64,000 nucleotides of DNA, from contig JASBSS010000001.1 of assembly GCA_030148805.1 (NCBI GenBank), positions 310,001-374,000 of the forward strand, given 5' to 3'. The notes beneath the pieces are model-generated. The model worked only from the letters and a program-made list of their open reading frames with translations. It made no database searches and was not told the origin of the DNA. This document shows positions 34,499-43,578 of the stretch, in pieces. Positions within the stretch are counted from its first letter, which is position 1. The number at the start of each line of letters is the position of its first letter. Source of the DNA: Thiogranum sp. Lineage in GTDB: Bacteria; Pseudomonadota; Gammaproteobacteria; DSM-19610. A program made the position numbers and the translations under genes.

Positions 34499-35683
34499 AT
34501 GAAAAGAAGGATCATTATCATCGGCAACGGATTCGCTTCCTTGTTCTTCATTGGCGCCTTCCTCGCGCTGCCAATCATGCCCATTTTCGCATTCTTTCTG
34601 CGCAGACTCTATTCGCGTTATGACATCACCGTTATCGGCAACGGCCGGTTTGTGTATTTCCCCGCCATACCGGAATTTATCACGGGCAAAAAGTCCAAAG
34701 ACAGCGTTACCGTCGATATCCGTCCCTGGCTATGGCGGCGCAACATCCGGTTCATAGACGATCGCGTCATCAGCGTGCGGGACGGCGGCAGAACCGTTGT
34801 CACCACCAAGAGCCGCTATGGCAACGACGCCCTGTTTATCGGCACCGGCCCCGCATTTAGAACCGATGACATCCCCGGGACTAGGGAACACACATTCTCA
34901 CCCTGTGGCGGCCCGGACGAAATGAACAGGTTCATGGATCGCCTGAACGACCTTCAGCAGGGTATCATTTACGTAGGCTTCAAACTCAACAAGCGCGACG
35001 GTTTTGTCGCCGGTCGCGCCGGTCAGATGTACGAATGCGCTTGCCTGCTCGACTACTCGCTGAAAAAAAGAGGCCTACGCGATGATTTCGAAATTCATCT
35101 TTTCTCCGCGGATATAGCTCCGGGCGAAACCGGCGCCGTCACCGACCGACTGCAGGAACGTGGCATCATCCTCGACTACGGCTACGAACCCGCGGCATTT
35201 GTCGACGGCGGCATGCGCGACACGGACGGCACCTTCCGGGCCGCAGATTTGGTTCTGTTCACAGCGGGTATCCGCGCACCCGATTGGGTAGAACAATCCT
35301 GTCTGCCGGTTTCCGGTGGCGGGCATATCGATGTCGATAAATTTGGCCGTGTCAAAGGACTGGAACGCGTATTCGCCGCCGGCGATTGCAGCAACCATGA
35401 AAATCCACCGCCCTGGGTGCCCCACCAGGCCCACATGGCGCAATTACGCTCCGAGGCGGCGGCGAAAAATATGCGCCTGGTGTTAAAGGGCCGGCAGCCC
35501 TCGCACCACTACCGATTTGAATTATCCTGTATTTTAAACATGGAGAATGACGCCCTGTGGCTGCATGCCGCCAGCGACAACAAGCCGCCATTTTGGAATC
35601 TATTTCCGCGTCATTCGCCCAAGCTGATTGGCCTAAAAAATCTATTTGAGCGCCTGTATCTCTTTTATTTGCGCCACCTCTAA
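34499..35683 (+). CDS. SQR/NDH-2-like membrane flavoprotein
   Basis: 394 residues. The FAD motif IIIIGNGFAS opens the protein, but the helix that follows is a strongly hydrophobic 20-residue segment (LFFIGAFLALPIMPIFAFFL) before YDITVIGNGRFVYFPAIPEFITGKK. The second FAD motif is VFAAGDCSNHE, then PPPWVPHQAHMAQLRSEAAAKN, typical of NDH-2 and SQR proteins. There are cysteines in SPCGG, ECACLL and QSCLP. The C-terminal helix (LIGLKNLFERLYLFYLRHL) could bind membrane. It likely passes electrons from NADH, sulfide or another donor to quinone. Neighbouring petA is divergent. Confidence 0.8.
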   Translation: MKRRIIIIGNGFASLFFIGAFLALPIMPIFAFFLRRLYSRYDITVIGNGRFVYFPAIPEFITGKKSKDSVTVDIRPWLWRRNIRFIDDRVISVRDGGRTVVTTKSRYGNDALFIGTGPAFRTDDIPGTREHTFSPCGGPDEMNRFMDRLNDLQQGIIYVGFKLNKRDGFVAGRAGQMYECACLLDYSLKKRGLRDDFEIHLFSADIAPGETGAVTDRLQERGIILDYGYEPAAFVDGGMRDTDGTFRAADLVLFTAGIRAPDWVEQSCLPVSGGGHIDVDKFGRVKGLERVFAAGDCSNHENPPPWVPHQAHMAQLRSEAAAKNMRLVLKGRQPSHHYRFELSCILNMENDALWLHAASDNKPPFWNLFPRHSPKLIGLKNLFERLYLFYLRHL

Positions 35684-35744
35684 GCCGCTGCGTTTTTGGA
35701 GGGCTCCGCTCACACTCAGTCATGTTGACCTTAGCGCGGAAACG

Positions 35745-37445
35745 CTAACGGATATAAGCCTCGGTGGCATAACGCCGCATCATACGGTGACTGTTAAAAT
35801 AAGCGGCGTTTTTCGCGATCGCCCCCTTCATCACGGCGATCCAGCGGCTGCGATCCTTGTAATACAGCGGCAACACCAGATCGCCCAGCTTGCGATAAAG
35901 GGATTCAGCATCGGTGTCGTTGTCCGCCTCCTGACTGTCCCCTATCGCCCAACCGGTGATGCCCTCGATACACCCTTCAACCCACCAGCCGTCCAACACG
36001 CTGAGGTTGGGCACACCGTTGAACGTCGCCTTCATGCCGCTGGTGCCCGATGCCTCCAGCGGCCGCAGGGGCGTGTTCAGCCAGACATCCACGCCGGCGA
36101 CCAGACACTGCGCCTTGGCCAGGTCATAGCCCGGAAGAAAGAACATCGGAATCGCGTCGCCCAGGGCGCGGGCCTGCGCGTGCAACTGCTCGATCAGCTG
36201 CTTCCCTCGGGTATCGTGGGGATGCGCTTTACCGGCGATCACAATCTGAAACGGGTGGTGGGCAGCGATCTCCCGCAGCCGCTGCACATCCGCAAACAGT
36301 AGATCGGGCCGTTTGTAAGCCGTCATGCGCCGGGCAAAGCCCAGGATCGGCCGCTGCGGATCCAGCGAAGCACCCGTGGCCGCCTTTACACACTCGATCA
36401 GCCGCTGCTTCGTCTGGCGGTGGGCCTCCCATATCTCGGCATCGCCGATACAGCAGTCCGCACGCATCAGCAGTTCCGCCTCATGACACCAGCCGGGGAT
36501 ATACTTGTCATACAGTTTGCGAAAAGGCTCGCTGGTCCAGGTGAAAGGATGCACTCCGTTGGTCACCGCGTGCACCCGATAGCCTGGAAACATGCCGCGC
36601 GAGACTTCCGCATGCCGCTTGGCGACGCCATTGACGTATTCACTCAAGTTCAAGGCCAGCCGCGTCATATTGAGTGCGTCCTCACCACCAAGCTGTTTGA
36701 GCACCCCCAGGGCGATGGGCTCACCCGCCACCTGCTGCACCAGCTCGTAGCTGAAACGATCGTGGCCCGCCTCCACCGGCGTGTGGGTGGTGAAACTGCA
36801 TTGTTCGCGCACCCGCGGGACGTCGTAAGGCGATTCACCTGGGCGCAGCCCCTCGGCGGGATAGCGGTAGCGGCGCAGCAACTCGACTGCCAGGAGGGCC
36901 GAATGCCCCTCGTTCAGGTGATATTCCCGGATCGCGAAACCGAGCGCCTGCAACAGGCGCACACCGCCGATTCCCAGCACCATCTCCTGCTTGAGCCGGT
37001 AGGCCTGATCACCGCCATAAAGACCATCGGTGATATGGCGGTCCTCTGGCGTGTTCTCCTCCAGATCGGTATCGAGCAGAATCACCGGCTGAGCGTTGCC
37101 CATGTGCCCCTGCAACACATAGAGCCAGCCGCTGACCCAGACCATGCGCCCACCGATGGGCAGCGCCACCTTGGCATCCAACGGTTTGGCCCAGTCCTCC
37201 GGCCGCCAGGGGTCGCTGGCCTCCTGCTGCCGGCCCTGTTGGTCGATGGACTGACGAAAGTAGCCGGCACGGCTGACCAGGGTGACCGCCACCATCGGCA
37301 GCTCGAGGTCGGCCGCCGAGTACAGGGTATCGCCGGCCAACACGCCCAGGCCGCCGCTATAGGTCGGGATCTCGCTGCGCAGCGCGATCTCCATGGAGAA
37401 ATAGGCGATGCGCGGTTCCTGGGTAAAGCTGTCGAGAATGTTCAA
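35745..37445 (-). CDS. glgP: Alpha-glucan (glycogen) phosphorylase
   Basis: 566 residues, a short GT35 phosphorylase. Key stretches: [25 protein letters not shown] at the N-terminus, [30 protein letters not shown], and the PLP/phosphate region [29 protein letters not shown]. It is much shorter than E. coli GlgP (about 815) but of the alternative short glucan phosphorylase family. It releases glucose-1-phosphate from stored glucan. It starts at a TTG with GGAG upstream. A candidate FNR-type box lies 126 nt upstream, suggesting use of reserves at low oxygen. Confidence 0.9.
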   Translation of the reverse strand: MNILDSFTQEPRIAYFSMEIALRSEIPTYSGGLGVLAGDTLYSAADLELPMVAVTLVSRAGYFRQSIDQQGRQQEASDPWRPEDWAKPLDAKVALPIGGRMVWVSGWLYVLQGHMGNAQPVILLDTDLEENTPEDRHITDGLYGGDQAYRLKQEMVLGIGGVRLLQALGFAIREYHLNEGHSALLAVELLRRYRYPAEGLRPGESPYDVPRVREQCSFTTHTPVEAGHDRFSYELVQQVAGEPIALGVLKQLGGEDALNMTRLALNLSEYVNGVAKRHAEVSRGMFPGYRVHAVTNGVHPFTWTSEPFRKLYDKYIPGWCHEAELLMRADCCIGDAEIWEAHRQTKQRLIECVKAATGASLDPQRPILGFARRMTAYKRPDLLFADVQRLREIAAHHPFQIVIAGKAHPHDTRGKQLIEQLHAQARALGDAIPMFFLPGYDLAKAQCLVAGVDVWLNTPLRPLEASGTSGMKATFNGVPNLSVLDGWWVEGCIEGITGWAIGDSQEADNDTDAESLYRKLGDLVLPLYYKDRSRWIAVMKGAIAKNAAYFNSHRMMRRYATEAYIR

Positions 37446-37809
37446 GGGGTGCTCCGGCGGCTGTCTTCCCTAGTGCGTCATCGTCCAGCATGCAACAACG
37501 GACAGTATAGAAGCGATATCGGCACGCAAGGGTAAAAATCGCATCCGTGGGAAGGCAATCCTCGCTCTGCTTGACACAGATCAAGTAAGGCGTGCCGTGG
37601 ATGGCATGCCGCGGTAGTGAAACTGAATTCCGTACGCGTCGGGAAAAGACGCCCGCCGCGTCGGACGTTGCGGCAGCGAATTACATCTACATTGGTTCAC
37701 GCCGTCGATGACCGGCAGCCGGCGTATTCAACTAAGCCGCCGACGGTCGGGAAGGGTTAGCCGCAGAAACACCGGCCTCCATTCCCTCGATTCCCTCAAT
37801 ACTGGAAAA
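37446..37809. other. Intergenic region upstream of glgP
   Basis: 364 nt between two minus-strand genes, containing the FNR-type box at 37571-37584. No small gene or terminator is convincing. Confidence 0.5.
37571..37584. promoter_or_regulatory. FNR/ANR-type box upstream of glgP
   Basis: TTGACACAGATCAA differs from the TTGAT-N4-ATCAA consensus at one base (C for T in the left half). It is 126 nt upstream of the glgP start. A Crp/Fnr-family gene is present at 43807-44490, but a link is not shown. Confidence 0.5.
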
Positions 37810-38379
37810 CTAAGACCGAACCAGCGCTTTTAACGCGCGTCTTAGTGGTGGCAAGGCATCGCGCGGGTTCGCTTCGTACTGAGCGCGCACAATCGCGCCG
37901 TCGACAGCCAAGGCGATCGACTCGGCGAGCTGTTTGCGTCCTTTCCCCGGTTTCAGCAATCGCATGATGATAGTCAGCATGGCCTGCTTATGGCGGCGAG
38001 CGATGGCGACAATATCGGGAAGCTCAGCGCCCATCTCACCGACGCCATTGATAAACGCACAACCGCGAAAATCCGGCTGGCCGAACCATTCGCCCAGCGC
38101 GGCTATTAAAGCCTCGGGATCGTCGCCGTGACGCCTCAAGGCATCGCTGAACCAGGCAATCCAGCGCTCGTGACGACTCTCCAGGTAGGCGCTGATCAGA
38201 TCGCTCTTGCCGGGGAAATGACGGTAGAACGTCACTTTGGCAACCCCTGCCTCCGAGATAATTCGATCGATGCCCGTGGCGCGAATACCGTGGCGGTAAA
38301 AGAGACGATGCGCCGTCAGCAGTAAGCGCTCGCGCGCCGAGGCGACATCCGCTATGGCAGTGGCGTGCAAAATTTCCAT
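37810..38379 (-). CDS. TetR-family repressor
   Basis: 189 residues from the ATG at 38379. The N-terminal HTH ([56 protein letters not shown]) is typical of TetR proteins. The C-terminal ligand domain has [25 protein letters not shown], as in the TetR_C group often regulating small oxidoreductase or NTF2-like genes. It is divergent from the NTF2-like gene with 83 nt between them that hold two palindromes, so autoregulation and repression of the neighbour are very likely. Confidence 0.9.
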   Translation of the reverse strand: MEILHATAIADVASARERLLLTAHRLFYRHGIRATGIDRIISEAGVAKVTFYRHFPGKSDLISAYLESRHERWIAWFSDALRRHGDDPEALIAALGEWFGQPDFRGCAFINGVGEMGAELPDIVAIARRHKQAMLTIIMRLLKPGKGRKQLAESIALAVDGAIVRAQYEANPRDALPPLRRALKALVRS

Positions 38380-38387
38380 CCGTTGAG

Positions 38388-38407
38388 TGTAGACAACTTT
38401 GTCTACA
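38388..38407. promoter_or_regulatory. TetR operator 1
   Basis: TGTAGACAACTTTGTCTACA is a 20-bp palindrome with one mismatched pair, lying 9 nt upstream of the TetR start. It shares the GTAGACA half-site with operator 2. Confidence 0.75.
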
Positions 38408-38423
38408 TGCACTAGCCTTATCA

Positions 38424-38441
38424 GTAGACAGATCTGTCTAC
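38424..38441. promoter_or_regulatory. TetR operator 2
   Basis: GTAGACAGATCTGTCTAC is a perfect 18-bp palindrome, 21 nt upstream of the NTF2-like start and 35 nt centre-to-centre from operator 1. The same half-site occurs four times in 54 nt. Confidence 0.78.
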
Positions 38442-38462
38442 ACACAAACCTTGGAGTCACTA

Positions 38463-38930
38463 ATGGAAAGCAAACCCCCTCTGCCGCCGTTTACCGCCGA
38501 ATCCGCCGCCGAAAAAGTCCGTCTCGCGGAGGACGCCTGGAACACCCGCGACCCGGATCGCGTGGTGCTGGTGTATACGCATGCCACGCGCTGGCGTAAC
38601 CGCGCCGAGTTTCCGCAAGGCCGCGAGGAAGTTCGCCGTTTTCTTCAGCGCAAATGGGCGAAAGAACTGGATTACCGGCTGATTAAGGAACTGTGGAGTT
38701 TCACCGAGCAGCGCATCGCCGTGCGCTTCGCCTATGAATGGCACGACGACTCCAACCAGTGGTTCCGGTCCTACGGCAACGAAAACTGGGAATTCAACCC
38801 GCAGGGATTCATGACAAGACGCTTGGCCAGCATCAACGACCTGCCGATCGGAGAGTCCGAGCGTAAATATTTCTGGCCCTTGGGCCGTCGTCCGGATGAG
38901 CATCCGGGACTAAGTGAATTGGGGCTTTAG
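38463..38930 (+). CDS. DUF1348 / NTF2-like (SnoaL-fold) protein
   Basis: 155 residues from the ATG at 38463 (TTGGAG upstream). The sequence [44 protein letters not shown] and [27 protein letters not shown] is the DUF1348 signature, a cone-shaped NTF2-like fold about 150 residues long. Its function is not established; members are often under TetR control and may bind small hydrophobic or reactive compounds. Divergent from the TetR gene. Confidence 0.9.
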   Translation: MESKPPLPPFTAESAAEKVRLAEDAWNTRDPDRVVLVYTHATRWRNRAEFPQGREEVRRFLQRKWAKELDYRLIKELWSFTEQRIAVRFAYEWHDDSNQWFRSYGNENWEFNPQGFMTRRLASINDLPIGESERKYFWPLGRRPDEHPGLSELGL

Positions 38931-39177
38931 GGGCTAACGGCCGCACGAGTCGAGGATCGAGCCAGGAAAGGCTGTGTGGGGCACACCAACGTTGGGGATT
39001 TCGTAGCACTAGCACGTCATTTCCTAAACTATCCCCGAGAAGATGCCCCTCCAGTACAAGCACTCAGGTAGCTGGCTTTGCCTGATCGTATCTGCGCTAA
39101 CCTCGAGGATAAACTCGCAACTAAACAAGGTGATTTAGTGCTTGACAATCCAAAATTACTGGTTAGGATTCCTACCT

Positions 39178-39771
39178 ATGAAGTTCGACGCAATTACCGA
39201 GCCGTTGGATCTCCGTTTGGCCGAAGGACTGACCCGCCTGGCCGCTGTGGCGCGTCAACTGGATTGGGAATCGGCCGAATCCGCCGGATTGTCCCCAACC
39301 CAGGCCGACATCCTGCGCTTCGTCGCCAGCAGGCCAGTCGGCGTCCGGCTGACTGCGGCAGCGGACCACGCCGGCGTTCGCAAGGCCACGGCCAGTGACG
39401 CCGTCGCCGCGCTGGAACGAAAGGCTCTGGTGCGCAAACATGCCGATGCGCTGGATGCCCGGGCTGTCGCATTACGAACCACAACCAAAGGTCAGCGTTC
39501 CGCCGAAGCCTGGCCTATCAGTTTTCGATCGGTTATCGAAGGATTATCGGCTGCCGAACAGACGCTGCTTTTCGGTCTGGTCGTCAAGATGATCCGGCAG
39601 TTGCAGCACCGCGGACTCATCGCACCACAGCGAACCTGCGTGACGTGTCGGCATTTTCGTGAGAACCGCTCACCCGGCACAAATACGCCGCACTATTGTG
39701 CGCTGGTGGGTGCGCCGATGGCTGAACATCATTTGCGTCTCGATTGCCCGGAGCACGAATCCGCCGCCTGA
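39178..39771 (+). CDS. MarR-family regulator with C-terminal Cys/His metal-like tail
   Basis: 197 residues from the ATG at 39178; a TTG at 39142 is the alternative, but TTGACA there and TAGGAT at 39164-39169 could instead be a promoter. The winged helix is visible: SPTQADILRFVASRPVGVRLTAAADHAGVRKATASDAVAALERKALVRKHADALDARAVALRTTTKG. After about residue 155 there is an added module CVTCRHFRENR...HYCALVGAPMAEHHLRLDCPEHE with four cysteines and several His, a plausible Zn or Fe-S site for sensing redox. It heads a same-strand cluster of redox genes. Confidence 0.82.
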   Translation: MKFDAITEPLDLRLAEGLTRLAAVARQLDWESAESAGLSPTQADILRFVASRPVGVRLTAAADHAGVRKATASDAVAALERKALVRKHADALDARAVALRTTTKGQRSAEAWPISFRSVIEGLSAAEQTLLFGLVVKMIRQLQHRGLIAPQRTCVTCRHFRENRSPGTNTPHYCALVGAPMAEHHLRLDCPEHESAA

Positions 39772-39840
39772 CGGCGGCTATTAACCCCCCGTTGCCATTG
39801 AACGGGTTTTTTATTAAACCATATAGTTAGGAGTCCTTAC

Positions 39841-40077
39841 ATGAAAGAGCAAGCCATTTTCTACCACGCCGGCTGTCCCGTGTGCGTTGCCGCAGAGCAG
39901 CAGGTTGCCGAAGCCATCGATTCTGAGCGTTTCGAGGTCGAAATCGTGCACCTGGGCGAAAGTAAATCGCGTATCGGTGAAGCCGAATCCGTCGGGGTGA
40001 CGTCAGTGCCCGCACTGGTCATCGGCGGGCAGCCGTTTCACCTCAACTTCGGCGCAGCCATCGCCGATCTGAAATAG
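39841..40077 (+). CDS. Thioredoxin/glutaredoxin-like protein
   Basis: 78 residues with TTAGGAG before the ATG. The CPVC redox motif is at 12-15 (FYHAGCPVCVAAEQQV), and VTSVPALVIGG is the cis-Pro loop. It has no signal peptide, so it is cytoplasmic. It follows the MarR gene after 69 nt and precedes a cytochrome gene after 12 nt, suggesting an operon responding to thiol or oxidative stress. Confidence 0.85.
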   Translation: MKEQAIFYHAGCPVCVAAEQQVAEAIDSERFEVEIVHLGESKSRIGEAESVGVTSVPALVIGGQPFHLNFGAAIADLK

Positions 40078-40089
40078 AGAGGGAAACCA

Positions 40090-40566
40090 ATGAGACCACT
40101 TATCCTTGCCACACTTTGCGTGGCAATATCGACAGCAGCACTGGCCGCAGATCACGAGGTTCCGTACCCGGAGGGTTACCGCGACTGGCATCATGTGAAG
40201 AGCATGGTGATAGAGGAAGGTCACCCGTTGTACGCTTCCTTTGGCGGTATTCACCACCTGTATGCCAACGACAAGGCCATGAACGGTTACCAGAAAGGGG
40301 TATTTCCCGACGGATCCGTGATTGTCTTCGACCTGCTCGAGGCCATGCATGATGGTAATGCTGTCACTGAAGGCACCCGCAAAGTCGTCGGCGTCATGCA
40401 CAAGGATTCGAAGCAGTACAGGGACACCGGCGGCTGGGGCTTCGAAGGCTTCGGCGGGGGTGACCGGAGCAATCGGGTCGTGGGCGGGAATGCGGCCTCT
40501 GCCTGCTTCGCTTGTCATGCGCCGCGGAAGGCGCAGGACTACACCTTCAGCAAGCTAAGGGACTGA
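40090..40566 (+). CDS. Cytochrome P460-family periplasmic protein
   Basis: 158 residues with a signal peptide (LILATLCVAISTAALA). Family pattern: YPEGYRDWHHVKSMVI, then HHLYANDKAMNGYQKGVFPDGSVIVFDLLE, and GRKVVGVMHKDSKQYRDTGGWGFEGF-like core. The C-terminal haem site is CFACH. Cytochrome P460 and its relatives bind an unusual c-type haem; some oxidise hydroxylamine, others are cytochrome c'-beta that bind NO. A role in nitrogen-oxide detoxification is possible here; direct evidence is lacking. Confidence 0.88.
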   Translation: MRPLILATLCVAISTAALAADHEVPYPEGYRDWHHVKSMVIEEGHPLYASFGGIHHLYANDKAMNGYQKGVFPDGSVIVFDLLEAMHDGNAVTEGTRKVVGVMHKDSKQYRDTGGWGFEGFGGGDRSNRVVGGNAASACFACHAPRKAQDYTFSKLRD

Positions 40567-40573
40567 AGCAAGC

Positions 40574-40907
40574 ATGATTCAGCCAGATAAGACGCCAAAA
40601 TGGCGCATCTGCGAATGGCTGAAGACGCCAAAACCCATTGATCTGGAGGCGCAGCGCGGCCGTGTAGTGGTCGCCTGCGCCTTCCAGATGCTGTGTCCCG
40701 GGTGTGTCTCCCGCGCCATTCCCCAAATGGAGACCGACCTTTTTGTTGATCGATCGAAACGGACGACTGCGTCGTCAAGTATTCGGCCATATCCCGGATC
40801 TGCAACTTTGCGCTGAGATTTCTCAGCTGGTAATGGAATCCGTGAACAATGAGACAGGTTCGGCTGCCACGCCAGAAAAAGTTTTGTCACCAGGAGTACG
40901 AAAATGA
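40574..40907 (+). pseudogene. Broken redoxin (AhpC/TSA-like) gene
   Basis: The first frame reads WLKTPKPIDLEAQRGRVVVACAFQMLCPGCVSRAIPQ, the N-terminal half of a redoxin with the CPGC motif. Then a second frame gives FLLIDRNGRLRRQVFGHIPDLQLCAEISQLV, the C-terminal end. The middle of the domain (about 70-80 residues) is missing and the two parts are out of frame. It begins 7 nt after the P460 gene and overlaps the start of the amidotransferase gene. Confidence 0.75.
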
Positions 40908-41602
40908 ACGCGAGCGCCATTCGCCATGTTACCTTTGAAGATCTCGGTCTACTCGAACCACTGCTTAAAGACTTCGGCTTCGAGATCACCTACGTCAATG
41001 CCTGGGAGCTGGACAGGCAAGCCGCCGAGATGGCCGAACTGGTAGTGTTCCTGGGCGGGCCTATCAGCGTAAATGATGGGGCCGACTACCCCTTCCTGAC
41101 TGAGGAGGTCGAGCTTGCCAAGGCCAGACTCGCCGCCGCTAAGCCAACGCTCGGCATCTGCCTCGGCGCACAGATTCTGGCGCGCGCGATCGGTGGCAGC
41201 GTGCATCCCGGCTCGACGAAAGAGATCGGGTGGGAGCCGATCTCACTGACTGATGCCGGTCAGGCATCCGTGCTCGCCCCGCTGCGACACATTCCGGTGC
41301 TGCACTGGCACGGTGAAATGTGCAAGCTGCCGCAAGGCATAGACAGCCTGGCTCATACACCCGGCTGTGCCACCCAGGCTTTTATCCCCGGCTCCAATGC
41401 GCTGGCGCTGCAGTTCCATATCGAAGCCGGCGCAGACGGGATCGAGCCCTGGTTGGTAGGCCATACCGGCGAAATCGCACAAACACCCGGTGTTACCGTC
41501 GCCGATTTACGCGCCGATACACGTCGGCATGGAACTGAGTTGAGAACCGCCGCCGTTGAGGTCTTCCAACGCTGGTTTGCGGACATCGGGTTCCACCAAT
41601 GA
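40904..41602 (+). CDS. Class I glutamine amidotransferase-like protein
   Basis: 232 residues. The nucleophile elbow GICLGAQILARAIGG contains the catalytic Cys, and LQFHIEAGADGIEPWL carries the catalytic His/Glu. VVFLGGPISVND is the usual GATase oxyanion strand. This is the stand-alone GMP-synthase-like (YfeJ/GuaA-N) group, which probably hydrolyses glutamine or acts as a gamma-glutamyl peptidase. Overlaps the MOSC start by 4 nt. Confidence 0.87.
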   Translation: MNASAIRHVTFEDLGLLEPLLKDFGFEITYVNAWELDRQAAEMAELVVFLGGPISVNDGADYPFLTEEVELAKARLAAAKPTLGICLGAQILARAIGGSVHPGSTKEIGWEPISLTDAGQASVLAPLRHIPVLHWHGEMCKLPQGIDSLAHTPGCATQAFIPGSNALALQFHIEAGADGIEPWLVGHTGEIAQTPGVTVADLRADTRRHGTELRTAAVEVFQRWFADIGFHQ

Positions 41603-42321
41603 TCTCTTTTACCATCGTGGAACTGCGCGCCGGACGCACCAGGCCGCTTGGCGACAGAGGCCATGTATCCGCCATCGACAAGCAGCCGATCTCCGGATCG
41701 ATCCGTGTGGAAGCAGAGGGACTGGAAGGTGACGAGCAGGCCGATCGGCGACATCACGGCGGACGCGACAAGGCATTGCACGCCTACCCAGTGACCCACT
41801 ACGAAACATGGACGGCAGAGTTGCCGCAACTGGCGGACCGATTGGTAGCAGGCGGATTCGGAGAAAACCTCGTGGTCGAGGGTGTGACCGAGCAGGATCT
41901 GTGTCTTGGTGACCGTTTCCGCATCGGCCCGGTGCTCGTCGAGCTTACTCAGAGCCGCCAGCCTTGCTGGAAGCTGAACCTGCGATTCAACCAGTCGGAC
42001 ATGGCGCACCGAGTGCAGACGACAGGCCGTACGGGTTGGTATTTTCGTGTGCTTCGCTCGGGCGAAATCCAGGCAGGGTGCACGGCCGAACTCGTCAACC
42101 GACCTAACCCGGACTGGTCGCTAACGCGTGTCGCGAACCTGCTCTATCAATCCACCAATGATCCCGAGGCACTTGCTGAATTTGCGATGCTCCCGGAGCT
42201 GCCGGATAACTGGCGTCGCCTCGCTGAACGGCGAATCCGCTCAAAACGCACTGAAGATTGGCGTCCCCGGCTGATTGAATCGCCCCGGGTTTTGAGGAGG
42301 CTCCAACTTCTGAGAGAATGA
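41599..42321 (+). CDS. MOSC-domain protein (YiiM-like), C-terminus altered by IS
   Basis: 240 residues. The MOSC core has [52 protein letters not shown] and the Cys of [12 protein letters not shown], followed by a 3-alpha domain ([26 protein letters not shown]). MOSC proteins bind sulfur via the conserved Cys and work with molybdenum cofactor or N-hydroxylated compound reduction (YiiM). The last 15 codons (from about 42276) are encoded by the left end of the IS3 element, so the native terminus was replaced. The catalytic part is intact. Confidence 0.85.
   Translation: MISFTIVELRAGRTRPLGDRGHVSAIDKQPISGSIRVEAEGLEGDEQADRRHHGGRDKALHAYPVTHYETWTAELPQLADRLVAGGFGENLVVEGVTEQDLCLGDRFRIGPVLVELTQSRQPCWKLNLRFNQSDMAHRVQTTGRTGWYFRVLRSGEIQAGCTAELVNRPNPDWSLTRVANLLYQSTNDPEALAEFAMLPELPDNWRRLAERRIRSKRTEDWRPRLIESPRVLRRLQLLRE
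42276..42303. repeat. IS3 left terminal inverted repeat
   Basis: Pairs with 43579-43606; about 22 of 28 positions match, including CGCCC, GGGTTT and GGAG. Confidence 0.8.
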
Positions 42322-42325
42322 AGCC

Positions 42326-42660
42326 ATGAAAAAGACCAACAAGACGAACAAGTTTTCCCCCGAGGTCCGGGAGCGCGCCGTGCGGCTGGTCCATGAGCAC
42401 CGATCCGAATACCCCTCGCTGTGGGCCGCCGTTGAATCCATCGCCCCGAAGATCGGCTGCGTGCCGCAGACGCTGCTGGAGTGGGTCAAGCGCGAGGAGG
42501 TCGACAGCGGCCAGCGCGACGGCCTGACCAGTTCCGAGCGTGAACGCCTCAAGCAGCTCTGGAACGCGAGAACAAGGAGCTGCGCCGGGCCAATGAGATC
42601 CTCAAGGCGGCCAGTGCGTTTTTCGCCCAGGCGGAGCTCGACCGCCGTTTGAAGAGCTGA
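42326..42660 (+). pseudogene. IS3 orfA (transposase helix-turn-helix protein), frameshifted
   Basis: The ATG-started frame has the OrfA HTH ([49 protein letters not shown]). At about 42558, CAGCTCTGGAACGC contains an extra CT. Removing it restores [32 protein letters not shown] and the normal stop at 42658-42660. As written, the frame runs to 42652 with unrelated residues. Confidence 0.85.
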
Positions 42661-42716
42661 AGCGGTTTACCGATCAGTACCGGCATACATACGGGGTCGA
42701 GCCGATCTGCGAGGTC

Positions 42717-43565
42717 TTGCAGATCGCCCCGTCGTGCTACCGACGCCATGCGGCACGGCTGCGTGATCCGGAATTGCGCAGTGCACGGGCCAAAGCTGAT
42801 GATGAACTGATTATCCCGATCCAGCGTGTCTGGCACGCCAACATGCAGGTCTACGGCGCTGACAAGGTCTGGCGGCAGATGAACCGCGAAGGTATCGCCG
42901 TGGCACGCTGCACGGTCGAGCGCTTGATGAGCCGCCTGGGCTTGCAGGGTGCGCGTCGCGGCAAATCGGTGCAAACCACGGTGCCGGACACTTCAGCGCC
43001 GTGCCCCCTGGACCGGATCAGCCGGGTGTTCAAGGCTGATCGCCCGAACCAGCTCTGGATGTCGGACTTCACCTATGTCTCGACCTGGCAGGGCTGGCTG
43101 TTCGTGGCGTTCATGATCGACGGGTTCGCCCGGCGCATTGTCGGCTGGCGCGTGAGCAGCACCATGCGCACAGACTTCGTGCTCGATGCATTGGAGCAAG
43201 CGCTCTATGACCGGCAGCCTGAGCGCACAGACGCCTTGGTGCATCACTCGGACAGAGGCTCGCAGTACGTCTCGATCCGTTATACCGAGCGGCTGGCTGA
43301 GGCTGGCATAGAGCCTTCGGTCGGCGGCCGCGGCGACAGCTACGACAACGCGTTGGCCGAGACGATCAACGGACTGTACAAGGCCGAGTTGGTCCCTCGC
43401 CGCGCGCCGTGGAAAACCAAGGAGTCCGTGGAGCTGGCCACGCTGCAATGGGTGCACTGGTTCAACCACCAGCGACTTCTGGAGCCGATCGGGTATATCC
43501 CATCGGCCGAAGCTGAGGCAAACTACTGGCGGCAGCTCGCTGAGAAGGACAAGCTTGCTGCCTGA
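42717..43565 (+). CDS. IS3 orfB transposase (DDE integrase core)
   Basis: 282 residues from a TTG at 42717; in the element the frame continues upstream to about 42651 ([23 protein letters not shown]) and is normally reached by a programmed -1 shift from orfA. The rve core has WMSDFTYV, HSDRGSQYVS and DNALAETINGLYKAELV, giving the D-D-E triad. The second domain closes with TLQWVHWFNHQRLLEPIGYIPSAEAEANY. Intact on its own, but unlikely to be made as OrfAB because orfA is disrupted. Confidence 0.9.
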   Translation: MQIAPSCYRRHAARLRDPELRSARAKADDELIIPIQRVWHANMQVYGADKVWRQMNREGIAVARCTVERLMSRLGLQGARRGKSVQTTVPDTSAPCPLDRISRVFKADRPNQLWMSDFTYVSTWQGWLFVAFMIDGFARRIVGWRVSSTMRTDFVLDALEQALYDRQPERTDALVHHSDRGSQYVSIRYTERLAEAGIEPSVGGRGDSYDNALAETINGLYKAELVPRRAPWKTKESVELATLQWVHWFNHQRLLEPIGYIPSAEAEANYWRQLAEKDKLAA

Positions 43566-43578
43566 CACTTAAACCAAA

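Noticed and set aside
36420-37535. A 371-codon plus-strand frame opposite glgP
   Set aside because: Shadow of the phosphorylase gene; no independent support.
38931-39177. A plus-strand frame reading GHTNVGDFVALARHFLNYPRED
   Set aside because: About 40 codons without a start or recognised family; could be a remnant but cannot be supported.
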